The position numbers were made by a program, and so were the translations under genes. From contig NZ_JAMFLZ010000003.1 of the NCBI RefSeq assembly GCF_023502325.1, forward strand, positions 496,001 through 560,000: a stretch of DNA of 64,000 nucleotides, in the 5' to 3' direction. Of the stretch, positions 1-8,066 are shown piece after piece (position 1 is the first letter of the stretch; each line of letters opens with the position of its first letter). The stretch is from Wocania_A spongiicola (GTDB lineage: Bacteria; Bacteroidota; Bacteroidia; Flavobacteriales; Flavobacteriaceae). Under the pieces are notes generated by a model. It was not told where the DNA came from, made no database searches, and saw nothing but the letters and a program-made list of their open reading frames with translations.

Positions 1-574
1 TCAATGGAGAAGGGTGTCCTGACTCTAAAACATGATGCTTTTTATTGTCTATTAGTTTTACTTTTTGTTTTGCAAAACCACCCCAAAGTAAAAAAACAAC
101 ATCTTTCTTGTTTTTACTTATAAGACTAATTACTGCATCTGTAAATATTTCCCATCCCTTTTTTTGATGACTACCAGCTTGATGCGCTCTAACTGTTAAT
201 GTAGCATTCAGCAAAAGCACCCCTTGATTTGCCCAACGTAATAAATTTCCGCTTTTTGGATAAGGTATTCCTAAATCTGATTCTACTTCTTTAAAAATAT
301 TAATTAATGATGGCGGGTGTACAATATTATCATTAACAGAAAAGCATAAACCATTTGCTTGCCCAACACCATGGTAAGGGTCTTGTCCAATAATTACTAC
401 CCTTACATCGTTAAAATGACAATGATTAAACGCATTGAAGATTTGATTTCCCGAAGGAAAACATTTAAAATTTTTATACTCAGATTTCACAAATGAGACC
501 AAATTCTTAAAATATTCCTTTTCAAACTCTTCCTGCAAAAAAGGCTTCCAACTATCATGTATATCAACTTTCAT
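1..574 (-). CDS. ung: Uracil-DNA glycosylase, cut by the window edge
   Basis: Removes uracil from DNA at the start of base-excision repair. The frame starts at an ATG (574-572) with MKVDIHDSW and runs off base 1 after about 191 codons, so the last few dozen residues are outside the window. Visible family motifs are the catalytic water-activating GQDPYHG, the uracil-pocket LLLNATLTV segment, VFLLWGG, and HPSPL of the DNA-intercalation loop at the truncated end. The gene is downstream of holA and the beta-propeller gene on the same strand, with a 44-base gap, so it may be the last gene of that transcript. The identification is firm. Confidence 0.96.
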   Translation of the reverse strand, partial: MKVDIHDSWKPFLQEEFEKEYFKNLVSFVKSEYKNFKCFPSGNQIFNAFNHCHFNDVRVVIIGQDPYHGVGQANGLCFSVNDNIVHPPSLINIFKEVESDLGIPYPKSGNLLRWANQGVLLLNATLTVRAHQAGSHQKKGWEIFTDAVISLISKNKKDVVFLLWGGFAKQKVKLIDNKKHHVLESGHPSPL

Positions 575-618
575 CTATCAAACTCTTTTATAAAACTTAA
601 AACAAATTAACCCATAAC

Positions 619-1512
619 TTACTTATAGTTTGTGTTAATTTTATAAGCGATTACACTATTTCCAAAAAATGTAGGAACTAGCAATATATTCTTTTCTGGT
701 ATAATAGAAATATCAGCTGCGTTAAGTTTTTCTGCTTTTGTATCTAATATTTTTATTGCTTTGCTATTTTTTAAATGTCTATCTACAAAGAAAATTTCGC
801 CTTGCCAAGTAGAAACAATATACCCTTCTTTAATAGACACGATTCCGTCACCACCAACAATTCCTGTAGCTAAAACATCTTTCTTTTTTGTTTTTTTATC
901 TATACTTATAAGATTTCCGTTGCTATATGAAACCACTAAAACGCGTTCCTTTTCTACAAGTATACCATTTGGATTAATACCAATTAAGTCTAACCAAGGA
1001 GAAACTTTGTTATTGACCAATTTTAAAACTCGGTCTCCTCTGGAATCGGTAAAAAAAATATCTCCATTAAGGTCAACACTTAAATCATTTAAAAAAACAG
1101 CATCTTGAACTACATGTTTATTATTTACATGTCCAGTTTCAATATCAATCTCAACAACTTCATTAACATCAGTGACATAAAGTGTGTTTTTATAGAAATC
1201 AGATCCTTTTGGTGCACTAATCCCAGTTACCCAGTTTTGATTTAAAACTTTTCCACTTTCATCAAGTATAGAAATGCTTCCATCGTTATCTTTTGCATCT
1301 GGAGGTACGTTTCCAATATTAGACACATAAATTAGGTTTTTTTTAGGGTTATATCTAACTGCTTCACACGTTTTTAGTATGGTATCTGTTTCCCAAAGTT
1401 TTTCTAATACAATTTCAACGCTCTTCTCTGTTTTTTGCTTTTTAGTTTTTGCTTGATTACAACAAACCAAAATTGAAAAACAAAACATTATTAAATATTT
1501 CACATTGTCCAT
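619..1512 (-). CDS. SMP-30/NHL-like beta-propeller lipoprotein
   Basis: A 297-residue exported protein. It begins MDNVKYLIMFCFSILVCCNQ, a short hydrophobic stretch ending in Cys17-Cys18, which fits a lipoprotein signal; the start could also be the internal Met9. The mature part has recurring propeller-blade signatures such as NDLSVDLNGDIFFTDS and NPNGILVEKERVLVVSYS, typical of SMP-30/gluconolactonase-like six-bladed propellers. No substrate can be read from the sequence. It sits 11 bases downstream of holA on the same strand and upstream of ung, but nothing connects its role to DNA metabolism. The family call is good, the function is open. Confidence 0.75.
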   Translation of the reverse strand: MDNVKYLIMFCFSILVCCNQAKTKKQKTEKSVEIVLEKLWETDTILKTCEAVRYNPKKNLIYVSNIGNVPPDAKDNDGSISILDESGKVLNQNWVTGISAPKGSDFYKNTLYVTDVNEVVEIDIETGHVNNKHVVQDAVFLNDLSVDLNGDIFFTDSRGDRVLKLVNNKVSPWLDLIGINPNGILVEKERVLVVSYSNGNLISIDKKTKKKDVLATGIVGGDGIVSIKEGYIVSTWQGEIFFVDRHLKNSKAIKILDTKAEKLNAADISIIPEKNILLVPTFFGNSVIAYKINTNYK

Positions 1513-1523
1513 AATCTATTTAT

Positions 1524-2528
1524 TTAAGATAAAATCTTTACCAACAACTCCTTTAATAGATCCCCTTGTGGAACTGCATTGCTTCCTACTCCTTTGCTTT
1601 TAACATCAAACTCTCGCAATATGGAGACAATAGCACTCACTTTCCTCATAGGATAATTTCTGGCAGCAGCAATATACTCATTAACAAAATATGGATTCAC
1701 TTTCAAAGCTGATGCAACACTTCGCGGAGATTTATCTTTTAACCCATGGAAATGAAGTAATTGCGAAAAAAAATTAAACAATAATGCTACAGTAACAACC
1801 ATTGGATTATCCTTTGGGTTATCAGCAAAATAATTAACTATTTGATGGGCTTTAATTATATTACGCTCTCCAATAGCTTTTCGTAGCTCAAAATTGTTGA
1901 AGTCTTTACTTATTCCTATATTCTCTTCAATAATCTCTGGAGTTATCTGACTTCCTTTTGGCAAAATAATTTGAAGCTTTTCCAATTCATTATTAATCTT
2001 ACTTAAGTCAGTTCCCAAAAATTCAACCAGCATTTGCGCAGCTTTTGGAGAAATAGTATAATTTTTAGGAGATAACACACGGCGAATCCAATCTGCTACC
2101 TGATTTTCATATAACTTTTTACTTTCATAAACGACTCCAATTTTTTTAATGGCCTTATATAAAGCTTTACGCTTATCAATTTTTTTGTATTTATAATTAA
2201 CAACCAAAACCGTTGTAGGTTGAGGGTTATTAACATAATCTGCCAGCTTTTCAATAGTACGCGATAAGTCTTGAGCCTCCTTTATAATAACTACTTGTCG
2301 TTCAGCCATCATAGGGTATCGCTTTGCATTGCCTACTATATCTTCAATAGATACATCACGTCCATACAAAACCATTTGATTAAAACCTTTCTCTTCTTCT
2401 AATAGCACATTGCTTTCAATAAAATCTGAAATTTTATCAATATAATAAGACTCTTCTCCCATTAAAAAGTAAATGGGTTTCAAATTTTTGTTTTTTATAT
2501 CGTTAACTAATTGTTTGACTTCGTCCAT
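1524..2528 (-). CDS. holA: DNA polymerase III delta subunit
   Basis: Clamp-loader subunit that opens the sliding clamp. The 334-residue length matches the family. The N-terminus MDEVKQLVNDIKNKNLKPIY followed by FLMGEESYYID is the usual degenerate AAA+ Walker A region of HolA (the nucleotide-binding lysine is absent, as is normal for delta). The helical lid follows in the middle, and the C-terminal collar domain ends in NAVPQGDLLKELLVKILS. It is divergent from the HsdR-N-like gene; the two starts lie within about 30 bases, so regulatory sites of one gene lie in or against the other. Confidence 0.93.
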   Translation of the reverse strand: MDEVKQLVNDIKNKNLKPIYFLMGEESYYIDKISDFIESNVLLEEEKGFNQMVLYGRDVSIEDIVGNAKRYPMMAERQVVIIKEAQDLSRTIEKLADYVNNPQPTTVLVVNYKYKKIDKRKALYKAIKKIGVVYESKKLYENQVADWIRRVLSPKNYTISPKAAQMLVEFLGTDLSKINNELEKLQIILPKGSQITPEIIEENIGISKDFNNFELRKAIGERNIIKAHQIVNYFADNPKDNPMVVTVALLFNFFSQLLHFHGLKDKSPRSVASALKVNPYFVNEYIAAARNYPMRKVSAIVSILREFDVKSKGVGSNAVPQGDLLKELLVKILS

Positions 2529-2554
2529 TGAAAAAAAATCACCAAATTTGTGTA

Positions 2555-3001
2555 GTGCAAAAACTTAATTTCCCTACATATTCGTTTCGTTTCAAAAGTA
2601 GCGAAAATAAAATTTCTATTTTCGATAGTATTCGCAAAAAATTTGTGATTTTACAACCCGAAGAATGGGTGCGTCAACATTGTATCCAATATTTAATTCA
2701 TGTTAAGCAATACCCAAAATCTTTAATAAATGTTGAAAAAGAACTGGTTGTCAATACTTTAAAAAAGAGATACGACATTGTTGTTTACAATTCTGATGGT
2801 AGCATTCATTTAATTGTTGAGTGTAAATCTCCGGCAATTACCATTAATCAAAGTACTTTTGATCAAATTGCACAATATAATTTGGTGCTTAATGCAAACT
2901 ATTTAATGGTAACAAACGGATTAAATCATTATTATTGTCAAATGGATTTTGATAATGAGTGTTATAATTTTTTAAAAGATATACCAGATTATAATCAATG
3001 A
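2555..3001 (+). CDS. HsdR N-terminal-like nuclease-domain protein
   Basis: A conserved Bacteroidota protein of about 148 residues. It resembles the N-terminal nuclease domain of type I restriction R subunits (HSDR_N_2-like), with VVYNSDGSIHLIVECKSP containing a D-x(n)-E-x-K nuclease core (ECK). It lacks the helicase and motor domains, so it is not a restriction enzyme by itself. An open frame reaches up to a TTG at 2528, but the GTG at 2555 gives the family-like start VQKLNFPTYSFRFKSSENK and is preferred. It overlaps the next gene by ATGA (2998-3001), so the two are probably co-translated. Function unknown. Confidence 0.8.
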   Translation: MQKLNFPTYSFRFKSSENKISIFDSIRKKFVILQPEEWVRQHCIQYLIHVKQYPKSLINVEKELVVNTLKKRYDIVVYNSDGSIHLIVECKSPAITINQSTFDQIAQYNLVLNANYLMVTNGLNHYYCQMDFDNECYNFLKDIPDYNQ

Positions 3002-3990
3002 AAGTAGCTATCGTCATATTAAACTGGAACGGAAAAAAATTATTGGAGCAATTCTTACCATCAATAATTAAACATTCGTTGAAAGATGCTGATATTTATT
3101 TGGCAGATAATGCCTCTTCTGATGATTCAATTGAATTTGTAAAAGAAACATTTTCTTCAGTAAAAATTATACAAAACAAGGTTAATGGAGGTTATGCAAA
3201 AGGCTACAATGATGCCTTAAGAGAGATTGATGCTGAAGTATTTTGTTTGCTAAACAGTGATGTTGAAGTTACAGAAACCTGGCTTAACCCAATTATAAGA
3301 ACTTTTCAAAAGGAACCTAACACGGCAATAATTCAGCCAAAATTATTGGATTTTAAAAAGAAAGATTACTTTGAATATGCAGGAGCTGCTGGTGGGTTTA
3401 TTGATAAATATAGTTATCCTTACTGTCGAGGACGCATTTTTAATACCATTGAAAAAGATTCTGGGCAGTTTGATGATACGGCTGAAATATTTTGGGCTTC
3501 TGGTGCTTGCTTATTTATAAGGCGTAACGTTTTTGAAAAATTAAACGGACTAGATGAAGCTTTTTTTGCACATATGGAAGAGATTGATTTGTGCTGGAGA
3601 GCCAAAAATTTAGGCTATAATATAAAATATGTGGGAGCATCAACTATTTATCATGTTGGTGGGGCCACTTTAAGCAGTACAAATCCTAAAAAAACTTTTT
3701 TGAACTTTAGAAATAGCCTATTCACACTAACAAAAAACGCAAAGGGCAATATTTTTTATTTAATACTTATTCGCTTAATTTTAGATGGTATAGCTGGAAT
3801 CAAATTTTTGTTACAGCTAAAATTTAAACACACTATAGCTATTATTAAAGCACACCTTAGTTTTTATTCACATTTAGGTTATTTATTAAAACAACGGAAA
3901 GCACTAAAACAATCTATAAAATATTATCAAAAAACATCTATAGTCTTTGCTTATTTCGTAAATAATAAAAAAATATATAAAAGTTTATAA
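2998..3990 (+). CDS. Family 2 glycosyltransferase
   Basis: A cytoplasmic or membrane-associated GT-A glycosyltransferase of 330 residues, using a nucleotide-activated sugar for surface polysaccharide or lipid glycosylation. VAIVILNWNG (3-12) and LADNASSDDS (35-44) form the nucleotide-binding half. LLNSDVEV (84-91) carries the DxD-like metal site, and MEEIDLCWR (about 193-201) is the acceptor-side ED-like motif. The C-terminal quarter has hydrophobic and basic amphipathic helices that may contact the membrane. The start codon overlaps the stop of the HsdR-N-like gene by four bases. Acceptor and donor sugars cannot be deduced. Confidence 0.92.
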   Translation: MKVAIVILNWNGKKLLEQFLPSIIKHSLKDADIYLADNASSDDSIEFVKETFSSVKIIQNKVNGGYAKGYNDALREIDAEVFCLLNSDVEVTETWLNPIIRTFQKEPNTAIIQPKLLDFKKKDYFEYAGAAGGFIDKYSYPYCRGRIFNTIEKDSGQFDDTAEIFWASGACLFIRRNVFEKLNGLDEAFFAHMEEIDLCWRAKNLGYNIKYVGASTIYHVGGATLSSTNPKKTFLNFRNSLFTLTKNAKGNIFYLILIRLILDGIAGIKFLLQLKFKHTIAIIKAHLSFYSHLGYLLKQRKALKQSIKYYQKTSIVFAYFVNNKKIYKSL

Positions 3991-4040
3991 ATAGTTAGCA
4001 AAAGTTTTGTTAACAATGTCACATTAAACGGTTTTTTATA

Positions 4041-4048
4041 TACTTTTG
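4041..4048 (+). promoter_or_regulatory. -7 promoter element of the OmpA lipoprotein gene
   Basis: TACTTTTG fits the Bacteroidota -7 consensus TAnnTTTG. No clean TTG -33 element is seen at the usual 17-23 base distance, so it is a partial match. Transcription would begin near 4052-4055, which places an upstream in-frame TTG (4046) before the mRNA start and supports the ATG at 4091. Confidence 0.5.
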
Positions 4049-4090
4049 TCGATATCAACAAAAACAGGGAACCTAATCCATTATTTAATT

Positions 4091-4930
4091 ATGAAAAAAG
4101 TTTTATTACTTAGCTTATCCACCGTTTTTCTATTAAGTTCATGTGTTTCAAAAAAACAATTTACAGACTTAGAAGCAAAACAAAAAGAAACTCAAGATTT
4201 ATTAAACTCTGCAACTGTTAAACTAAACTCATGTTTAGAAGACAGAGCATCAGCAACAGCTAGAGCAACAGCCCTAGAAGAACAAGTAGCCGATTTAAGA
4301 AAAAGCAATGATAATTTGCAAATATTATCTGCTAAAGGAGCTAGTAATGTTGAAAAAACTCTTGAAAGCATTAAAGAAAAAGACCTTAAAATTACACGTT
4401 TACAAGATGCCATTACTAAAAAAGACAGTGTAACATTGGCTCTTGTAACAAGTTTAAAACGTGAAGTTGGTATAAACGATCCAGATATTGAAGTAAACGT
4501 AGAAAAAGGTGTTGTATTTATTTCTATTGCCGATAAATTATTATTTAAAAGCGGTAGCTATAATGTAACAAGCAAAGCAAAAGATGTACTTGCAAAGGTG
4601 GCAAAAGTAGTAAACAGTAAGCCAGACTTTGAGTGTATGGTAGAAGGTCATACAGACAATGTATCATACAGAAAAGAGCCTTTATTAGATAACTGGGATT
4701 TAAGTGTAAAGCGTTCTACATCTATCATTAGAGTATTACAAGAGCTTAATGTAAACCCAAGCCAATTAATTGCAGCTGGTCGTAGTTCTTATGTACCATT
4801 AGTAGATAATGACACTGCTGAAAACAGAGCAAAAAACAGACGTACACGTGTGGTTATCTTACCAAAAATCGATCAGTTTTACGACATGATTGAAAAAGAA
4901 ATGAAAAACCTTGAAGCTGGTGGTCAATAA
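4091..4930 (+). CDS. OmpA-family peptidoglycan-binding lipoprotein
   Basis: An outer-membrane lipoprotein of 279 residues anchored to peptidoglycan. MKKVLLLSLSTVFLLSSC is a clear lipoprotein signal (lipobox LSSC). An alanine- and lysine-rich coiled-coil segment follows, then a C-terminal OmpA domain with LLFKSGSYNV, MVEGHTDNVSY and NRAKNRRTRVVI, the last carrying the diaminopimelate-binding Asp/Arg region. The open frame extends to a TTG at 4046, but that lies in the promoter. It is a Pal/MotB-like envelope-stability protein. The gene is monocistronic, since a strong terminator follows directly. Confidence 0.92.
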   Translation: MKKVLLLSLSTVFLLSSCVSKKQFTDLEAKQKETQDLLNSATVKLNSCLEDRASATARATALEEQVADLRKSNDNLQILSAKGASNVEKTLESIKEKDLKITRLQDAITKKDSVTLALVTSLKREVGINDPDIEVNVEKGVVFISIADKLLFKSGSYNVTSKAKDVLAKVAKVVNSKPDFECMVEGHTDNVSYRKEPLLDNWDLSVKRSTSIIRVLQELNVNPSQLIAAGRSSYVPLVDNDTAENRAKNRRTRVVILPKIDQFYDMIEKEMKNLEAGGQ

Positions 4931-4952
4931 TTAGCTTTCAATTATAATATTA

Positions 4953-4980
4953 AAAAGCTCAATCGAAAGGTTGAGCTTTT
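4953..4980 (+). terminator. Rho-independent terminator with GAAA tetraloop
   Basis: Left arm AAAAGCTCAA (4953-4962) pairs with TTGAGCTTTT (4971-4980). The inner bases 4963-4964 and 4969-4970 can close a GNRA-type GAAA loop. A T-rich tract follows. It lies 22 bases after the OmpA gene stop. Confidence 0.9.
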
Positions 4981-5009
4981 TCTTTGTGCTGAATTTATTT
5001 CAGTATTAT

Positions 5010-5160
5010 GGCGTTACCCTATCGGGTCAGGCTTTCCATTATATCTTTTTAAAACGTCATAGCGAGGAGTTAGCGACGTGGCTATCTGCCAAATTTTATT
5101 TATTATAAAAGTATTGGTTTCTTTTATTTTTAAAAAGGATGCCATTGCAATCCTTAACGC
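5010..5160 (+). repeat. Intergenic repeat, copy A, interrupted
   Basis: The outer halves GGCGTTACCC...TCGGGTCAGGCTTTCC...TATATCTTTTT (5010-5050) and AAAAAGGATGCCATTGCAATCC...TTAACGC (about 5131-5160) match, in order, an inverted second copy at 55555-55635. In copy B the two halves are separated by only a few bases. Here about 80 bases split them. No open reading frame or transposase is present. This looks like a dispersed intergenic sequence family of this genome. Bases 4931-5244 contain only the terminator, this repeat and the inverted repeat at 5168-5240; no gene is seen. Confidence 0.75.
5055..5090 (+). repeat. Second repeat-like element nested in copy A
   Basis: CGTCATAGCGAGGAGTTAGC followed by GACGTGGCTATCTGCC sits between the two halves of the outer repeat. 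It resembles the widespread CGTCATTGCGAGGA...GTGGCAATCTG intergenic palindrome family found in many genomes. The arms ATAGC(GAGG) and (GTG)GCTAT form an imperfect inverted repeat. Only one copy is in the window, so the assignment rests on recalled similarity. Confidence 0.5.
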
Positions 5161-5167
5161 GCACATT

Positions 5168-5240
5168 TGCTAACTGATGTTTTCAACTGGAAGGTGATTT
5201 GTTTTTGAAAGGTTCGCTTAACGTGTTTCTTTAGTTAGCA
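5168..5240. repeat. Inverted repeat downstream of the orphan membrane gene
   Basis: TGCTAACT (5168-5175) and AGTTAGCA (5233-5240) are perfect 8-base inverted arms, 57 bases apart. GCTTAACG lies near the second arm. The element begins right after repeat copy A and ends just before the stop codon of the minus-strand gene at 5245. It could be a transcript-end structure or the recombination site of a gene cassette; neither is proven. Confidence 0.4.
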
Positions 5241-5244
5241 CTAA

Positions 5245-5847
5245 TTACCAATTATAATTGCTATTAGGTACTGCAATTTTTTGGTTTTTTATAAATTCAA
5301 TAATTTGTTCAGATTCTTCTTCAGATACTTCATATAACAATTCAGATTTCGAAGACCTAATCTCCATTTCATTATTTGCGATTTTAAATTTTTCTACTTT
5401 CTCCCATTTTATTCCAGGCTTTCTCCAATTAAGTTCTATTATTCCGTACACATCTAGGTATAGTCTATTTGATCGATTAAAAAGCAAAAAATCGATTAAT
5501 CTCATATATATCAACCAAAAAATCGCAAATAGATTAAAATTAAAAGATTCAATTTTTACAACAAAAACAAGGAACAATATCATTGAAACATAAAATATAA
5601 GCTCTATTATGTTTGTTTGTGTTAAATATGAAGATCTTTTAAAATTAAAAAAGATGATTTTATAATTCATCACTTGATTTTTTATCCAAAAGTAAACTAT
5701 TAGATGAACCAGTATATCAGTCAGAATAATTAATAGCATTTGCCATAATTTTAATTCTTCCGTTTCATTAAGTTTTGAAAAAAATAATATCCAAGTAATA
5801 AATAGAATCATATTTACAATTGGCAATATGTAGTTTACTTTCCTCAT
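5245..5847 (-). CDS. Hypothetical membrane protein with four predicted TM helices
   Basis: Two hundred residues, not recognised. Four hydrophobic segments are visible: near residues 5-24, 36-54, 80-100 and 105-120. A hydrophilic C-terminal domain follows (WEKVEKFKIANNEMEIRSS and SEEESEQIIEFIKNQKI), giving a small membrane-anchored sensor or PH-like look. The ATG at 5847 is unambiguous. The gene stands alone between repeat elements and the DUF819 gene, without operon partners. That context and its very low GC suggest an accessory islet, but transfer is not shown. Confidence 0.6.
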   Translation of the reverse strand: MRKVNYILPIVNMILFITWILFFSKLNETEELKLWQMLLIILTDILVHLIVYFWIKNQVMNYKIIFFNFKRSSYLTQTNIIELIFYVSMILFLVFVVKIESFNFNLFAIFWLIYMRLIDFLLFNRSNRLYLDVYGIIELNWRKPGIKWEKVEKFKIANNEMEIRSSKSELLYEVSEEESEQIIEFIKNQKIAVPNSNYNW

Positions 5848-5942
5848 ATTCTTAAATTAAGTTCCGTTTCAACGAACTAAAACAACAGTAAACGAAGTTA
5901 TCCTTTTTTTTGCAAAGTTAAATTAGTACATTATCTATTAAA

Positions 5943-7337
5943 TCAACTCACCCACTTCATCATTAAAGCACAAGCAAAAGCACCATAAGTTCCTAAAGCG
6001 TATCCTAAAACCGCTAATAAAACGCCAACAGGTGCTAACGATGGATGAAAGGCTCCGGCAACAACTGGCGCGGATGCTGCTCCACCAATATTGGCTTTAG
6101 AGCCTACTGCTAAAAAGAAATATGGGGCTTTTATAATTTTAGCCACAATAAATAATAAGCCCACATGAATAATCATCCAAACAAATCCAATAGCAAACAA
6201 ACTTATATTATCTACAATGGCATTTAAATTCATTTTCATACCTATAGATGCAACAAGAATATAAATAAAAACAGTTCCTATTTTACTAGCCCCAGCGCCT
6301 TCATAACTTTTAAGCTTAGTAAACGATAAAACAATACCAATAGTTGTTGCCGTTATAATTAACCAGAAAAACGAACTTCCTAACCCAAAATCAACAAGAA
6401 GCGGTGCATTTTCTTTTATCCAAACACCTAAGTTATCACCTACCAAATGCCCTATTGAAGTCACACCAAAACCTATACCCAAAAGTATTATCAAATCATT
6501 AAAAGAAGGAACTCTAGCTGTTTCCAAACTAAACTTCTCCATCTTATTTTTAAGTGCTGTTATTGAAGAGTTATCTGCTTTAAAATATTTGTCCAATCTA
6601 TCAGATTTTGCTACTCCTAAAAGTAAAAATGCCATCCAAACTTCGGCTACTAAAACATCAACTACAGCCATGATACTAAAAAGACTATCACTTACTTCCC
6701 ATTGCTCTTTCATAGCCAATTGATTAGCGCCTCCACCAATCCAACTTCCTGCTACTGTAGATAAACCTTTCCATAACTCCGTTCCTTCTACTGCAATTAA
6801 TATATCTGGTGCTACATAATTAAAAAACACAATAGCTAAAGGCCCTCCAATCATAACGCCTATTGTGGCTGTTAAAAACATAATTAAAGCTTTAGACCCT
6901 AGCCTAAACACGCCTTTTAAATCAATACTCATGGTTAAAAGAACCAATGATGCGGGCAATAAAAACCTTGAGGCTACATAATACAATTTACTGCCTCCAA
7001 CAAACTTTGAATATTCAGATACATCAATCTTATTTGCTGAAACATAATCTTTTAAAGTATCTAAATTTGTAACACCATCTAAATTACCATAAAGTGATTT
7101 TAAATGATCTATAGCAGCCGAAACGTCTATCCATTTATCAGCAATTAAGCCAACTGAGCTTAATACTGAAGGAATAAAATAGCATAATAAAAGTGCAGGA
7201 ACTATATTATAAAACTTTTTAAAACGAGGTAAACTAGATGTGTAAAATATTAATGCAAGTGTTATACTTAAAACGCCAAAAATAATGGTGTCGTTTGCGA
7301 ATAAAGGAATGTCACTATTAATTTCGGCTAAATTCAT
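5943..7337 (-). CDS. DUF819 family membrane transporter
   Basis: A polytopic inner-membrane protein of 464 residues with about eleven hydrophobic segments. The family signatures VAGSWIGGGANQLAMKEQWE and KANIGGAASAPVVAGAFHPS are visible in the middle and near the C-terminus. The glycine-rich GGAASAPVVAG re-entrant-like segment resembles those of secondary carriers. Substrate is not known for the family. It is transcribed alone from a promoter at 7364-7393 and ends about 95 bases before the next minus-strand gene. Confident family call; the function is unassigned. Confidence 0.88.
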   Translation of the reverse strand: MNLAEINSDIPLFANDTIIFGVLSITLALIFYTSSLPRFKKFYNIVPALLLCYFIPSVLSSVGLIADKWIDVSAAIDHLKSLYGNLDGVTNLDTLKDYVSANKIDVSEYSKFVGGSKLYYVASRFLLPASLVLLTMSIDLKGVFRLGSKALIMFLTATIGVMIGGPLAIVFFNYVAPDILIAVEGTELWKGLSTVAGSWIGGGANQLAMKEQWEVSDSLFSIMAVVDVLVAEVWMAFLLLGVAKSDRLDKYFKADNSSITALKNKMEKFSLETARVPSFNDLIILLGIGFGVTSIGHLVGDNLGVWIKENAPLLVDFGLGSSFFWLIITATTIGIVLSFTKLKSYEGAGASKIGTVFIYILVASIGMKMNLNAIVDNISLFAIGFVWMIIHVGLLFIVAKIIKAPYFFLAVGSKANIGGAASAPVVAGAFHPSLAPVGVLLAVLGYALGTYGAFACALMMKWVS

Positions 7338-7363
7338 AAAGTTGTATTTATTAATTGTCTTTG

Positions 7364-7393
7364 TAAAATTATCTATTCAATTTATATACTCAA
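7364..7393 (-). promoter_or_regulatory. Promoter of the DUF819 gene
   Basis: On the minus strand a -33 TTG (7393-7391) is followed after 19 bases by TAATTTTA (7371-7364), one base off the TAnnTTTG consensus. The predicted mRNA start lies about 20-25 bases before the ATG at 7337. Confidence 0.55.
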
Positions 7394-7398
7394 TGGAA

Positions 7399-8019
7399 TT
7401 AGAAAATCTCTAAACTCCCTTTTCCTTCTCTAATAATTACAGGGTCGTCTCCTGATAAATCTATAATTGTTGAAGGCTCATTATCTCCATAACCACCATC
7501 AATAACTAAGTCTACCTTATCTCCCCATTTTTCTAAAATCAATTCTGGATCAGTAGTGTATTCTAAAACTTCATCTTCATCATGTATAGACGTTGATATT
7601 ATAGGGTTACCCAACTGCCTAACAATATCCAAAGCTATATTATTATTTGGTACACGAATACCAACTGTTTTACGCTTTTTAAAAGGGTTTGGTAATGTTT
7701 TAGCACCTGGGAGAATAAATGTATAAGCACCAGGAAGTGCACGTTTTAAAATTTTAAACGTTGATGTATCTATCTGCTTCACATAATCACTTAAGTTACT
7801 TAAATCATGACAAACAAAAGAGAAGTTAGCTTTTTCTAGCTTTACTTGCTTAATCTTTGCAATACGCTCTAAAGCTTTTATGTTAGTAATATCGCAACCC
7901 AAACCATAAACTGAATCTGTTGGATAAATAATTAGGCCTCCACGTTTAAGAATAGCAACCACGTTTTCAATCGCCGCAGGATTGGGGTTTTCTTCATATA
8001 TTCTTATAAACTCAGCCAT
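7399..8019 (-). CDS. yciO: YciO-type YrdC/Sua5 domain protein
   Basis: A 206-residue single-domain protein of the threonylcarbamoyl-AMP synthase superfamily. GGLIIYPTDSVYGLGCDITN (27-46) is the KxR/ST substrate loop region, and KKRKTVGIRVPNN and DGGYGDNEPSTIIDLSGDD follow. Length and overall pattern match E. coli YciO more closely than the longer Sua5, so its role in t6A tRNA modification is uncertain; YciO itself is a paralogue of debated function. It is divergent from the esterase at 8067, with a palindrome in the shared gap. Confidence 0.85.
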   Translation of the reverse strand: MAEFIRIYEENPNPAAIENVVAILKRGGLIIYPTDSVYGLGCDITNIKALERIAKIKQVKLEKANFSFVCHDLSNLSDYVKQIDTSTFKILKRALPGAYTFILPGAKTLPNPFKKRKTVGIRVPNNNIALDIVRQLGNPIISTSIHDEDEVLEYTTDPELILEKWGDKVDLVIDGGYGDNEPSTIIDLSGDDPVIIREGKGSLEIF

Positions 8020-8029
8020 AATAACTATC

Positions 8030-8047
8030 TTGTAAATGCGTTTACAA
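8030..8047. promoter_or_regulatory. Palindromic operator candidate
   Basis: TTGTAAA-TGCG-TTTACAA has perfect 7-base arms around a 4-base centre and lies in the 47-base gap between two divergent genes. The arms resemble LacI-family operator halves (TGTAAA/TTTACA). No regulator gene is adjacent. Confidence 0.5.
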
Positions 8048-8066
8048 AGTAAATATTATTTTTAAA

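Noticed and set aside
4046..4090. Upstream TTG start for the OmpA lipoprotein
   Set aside because: It lies in the -7 promoter element, and the signal peptide begins at ATG 4091.
5168..5240. An integron attC site
   Set aside because: GCTTAAC fits the RYYYAAC half, but the partner GTTAGCA breaks the GTTRRRY pattern, and no integrase is present; kept only as an inverted repeat.
7399..8019. Sua5/TsaC as the sole t6A enzyme
   Set aside because: Length and sequence pattern match YciO more closely, so a firm t6A role is not claimed.
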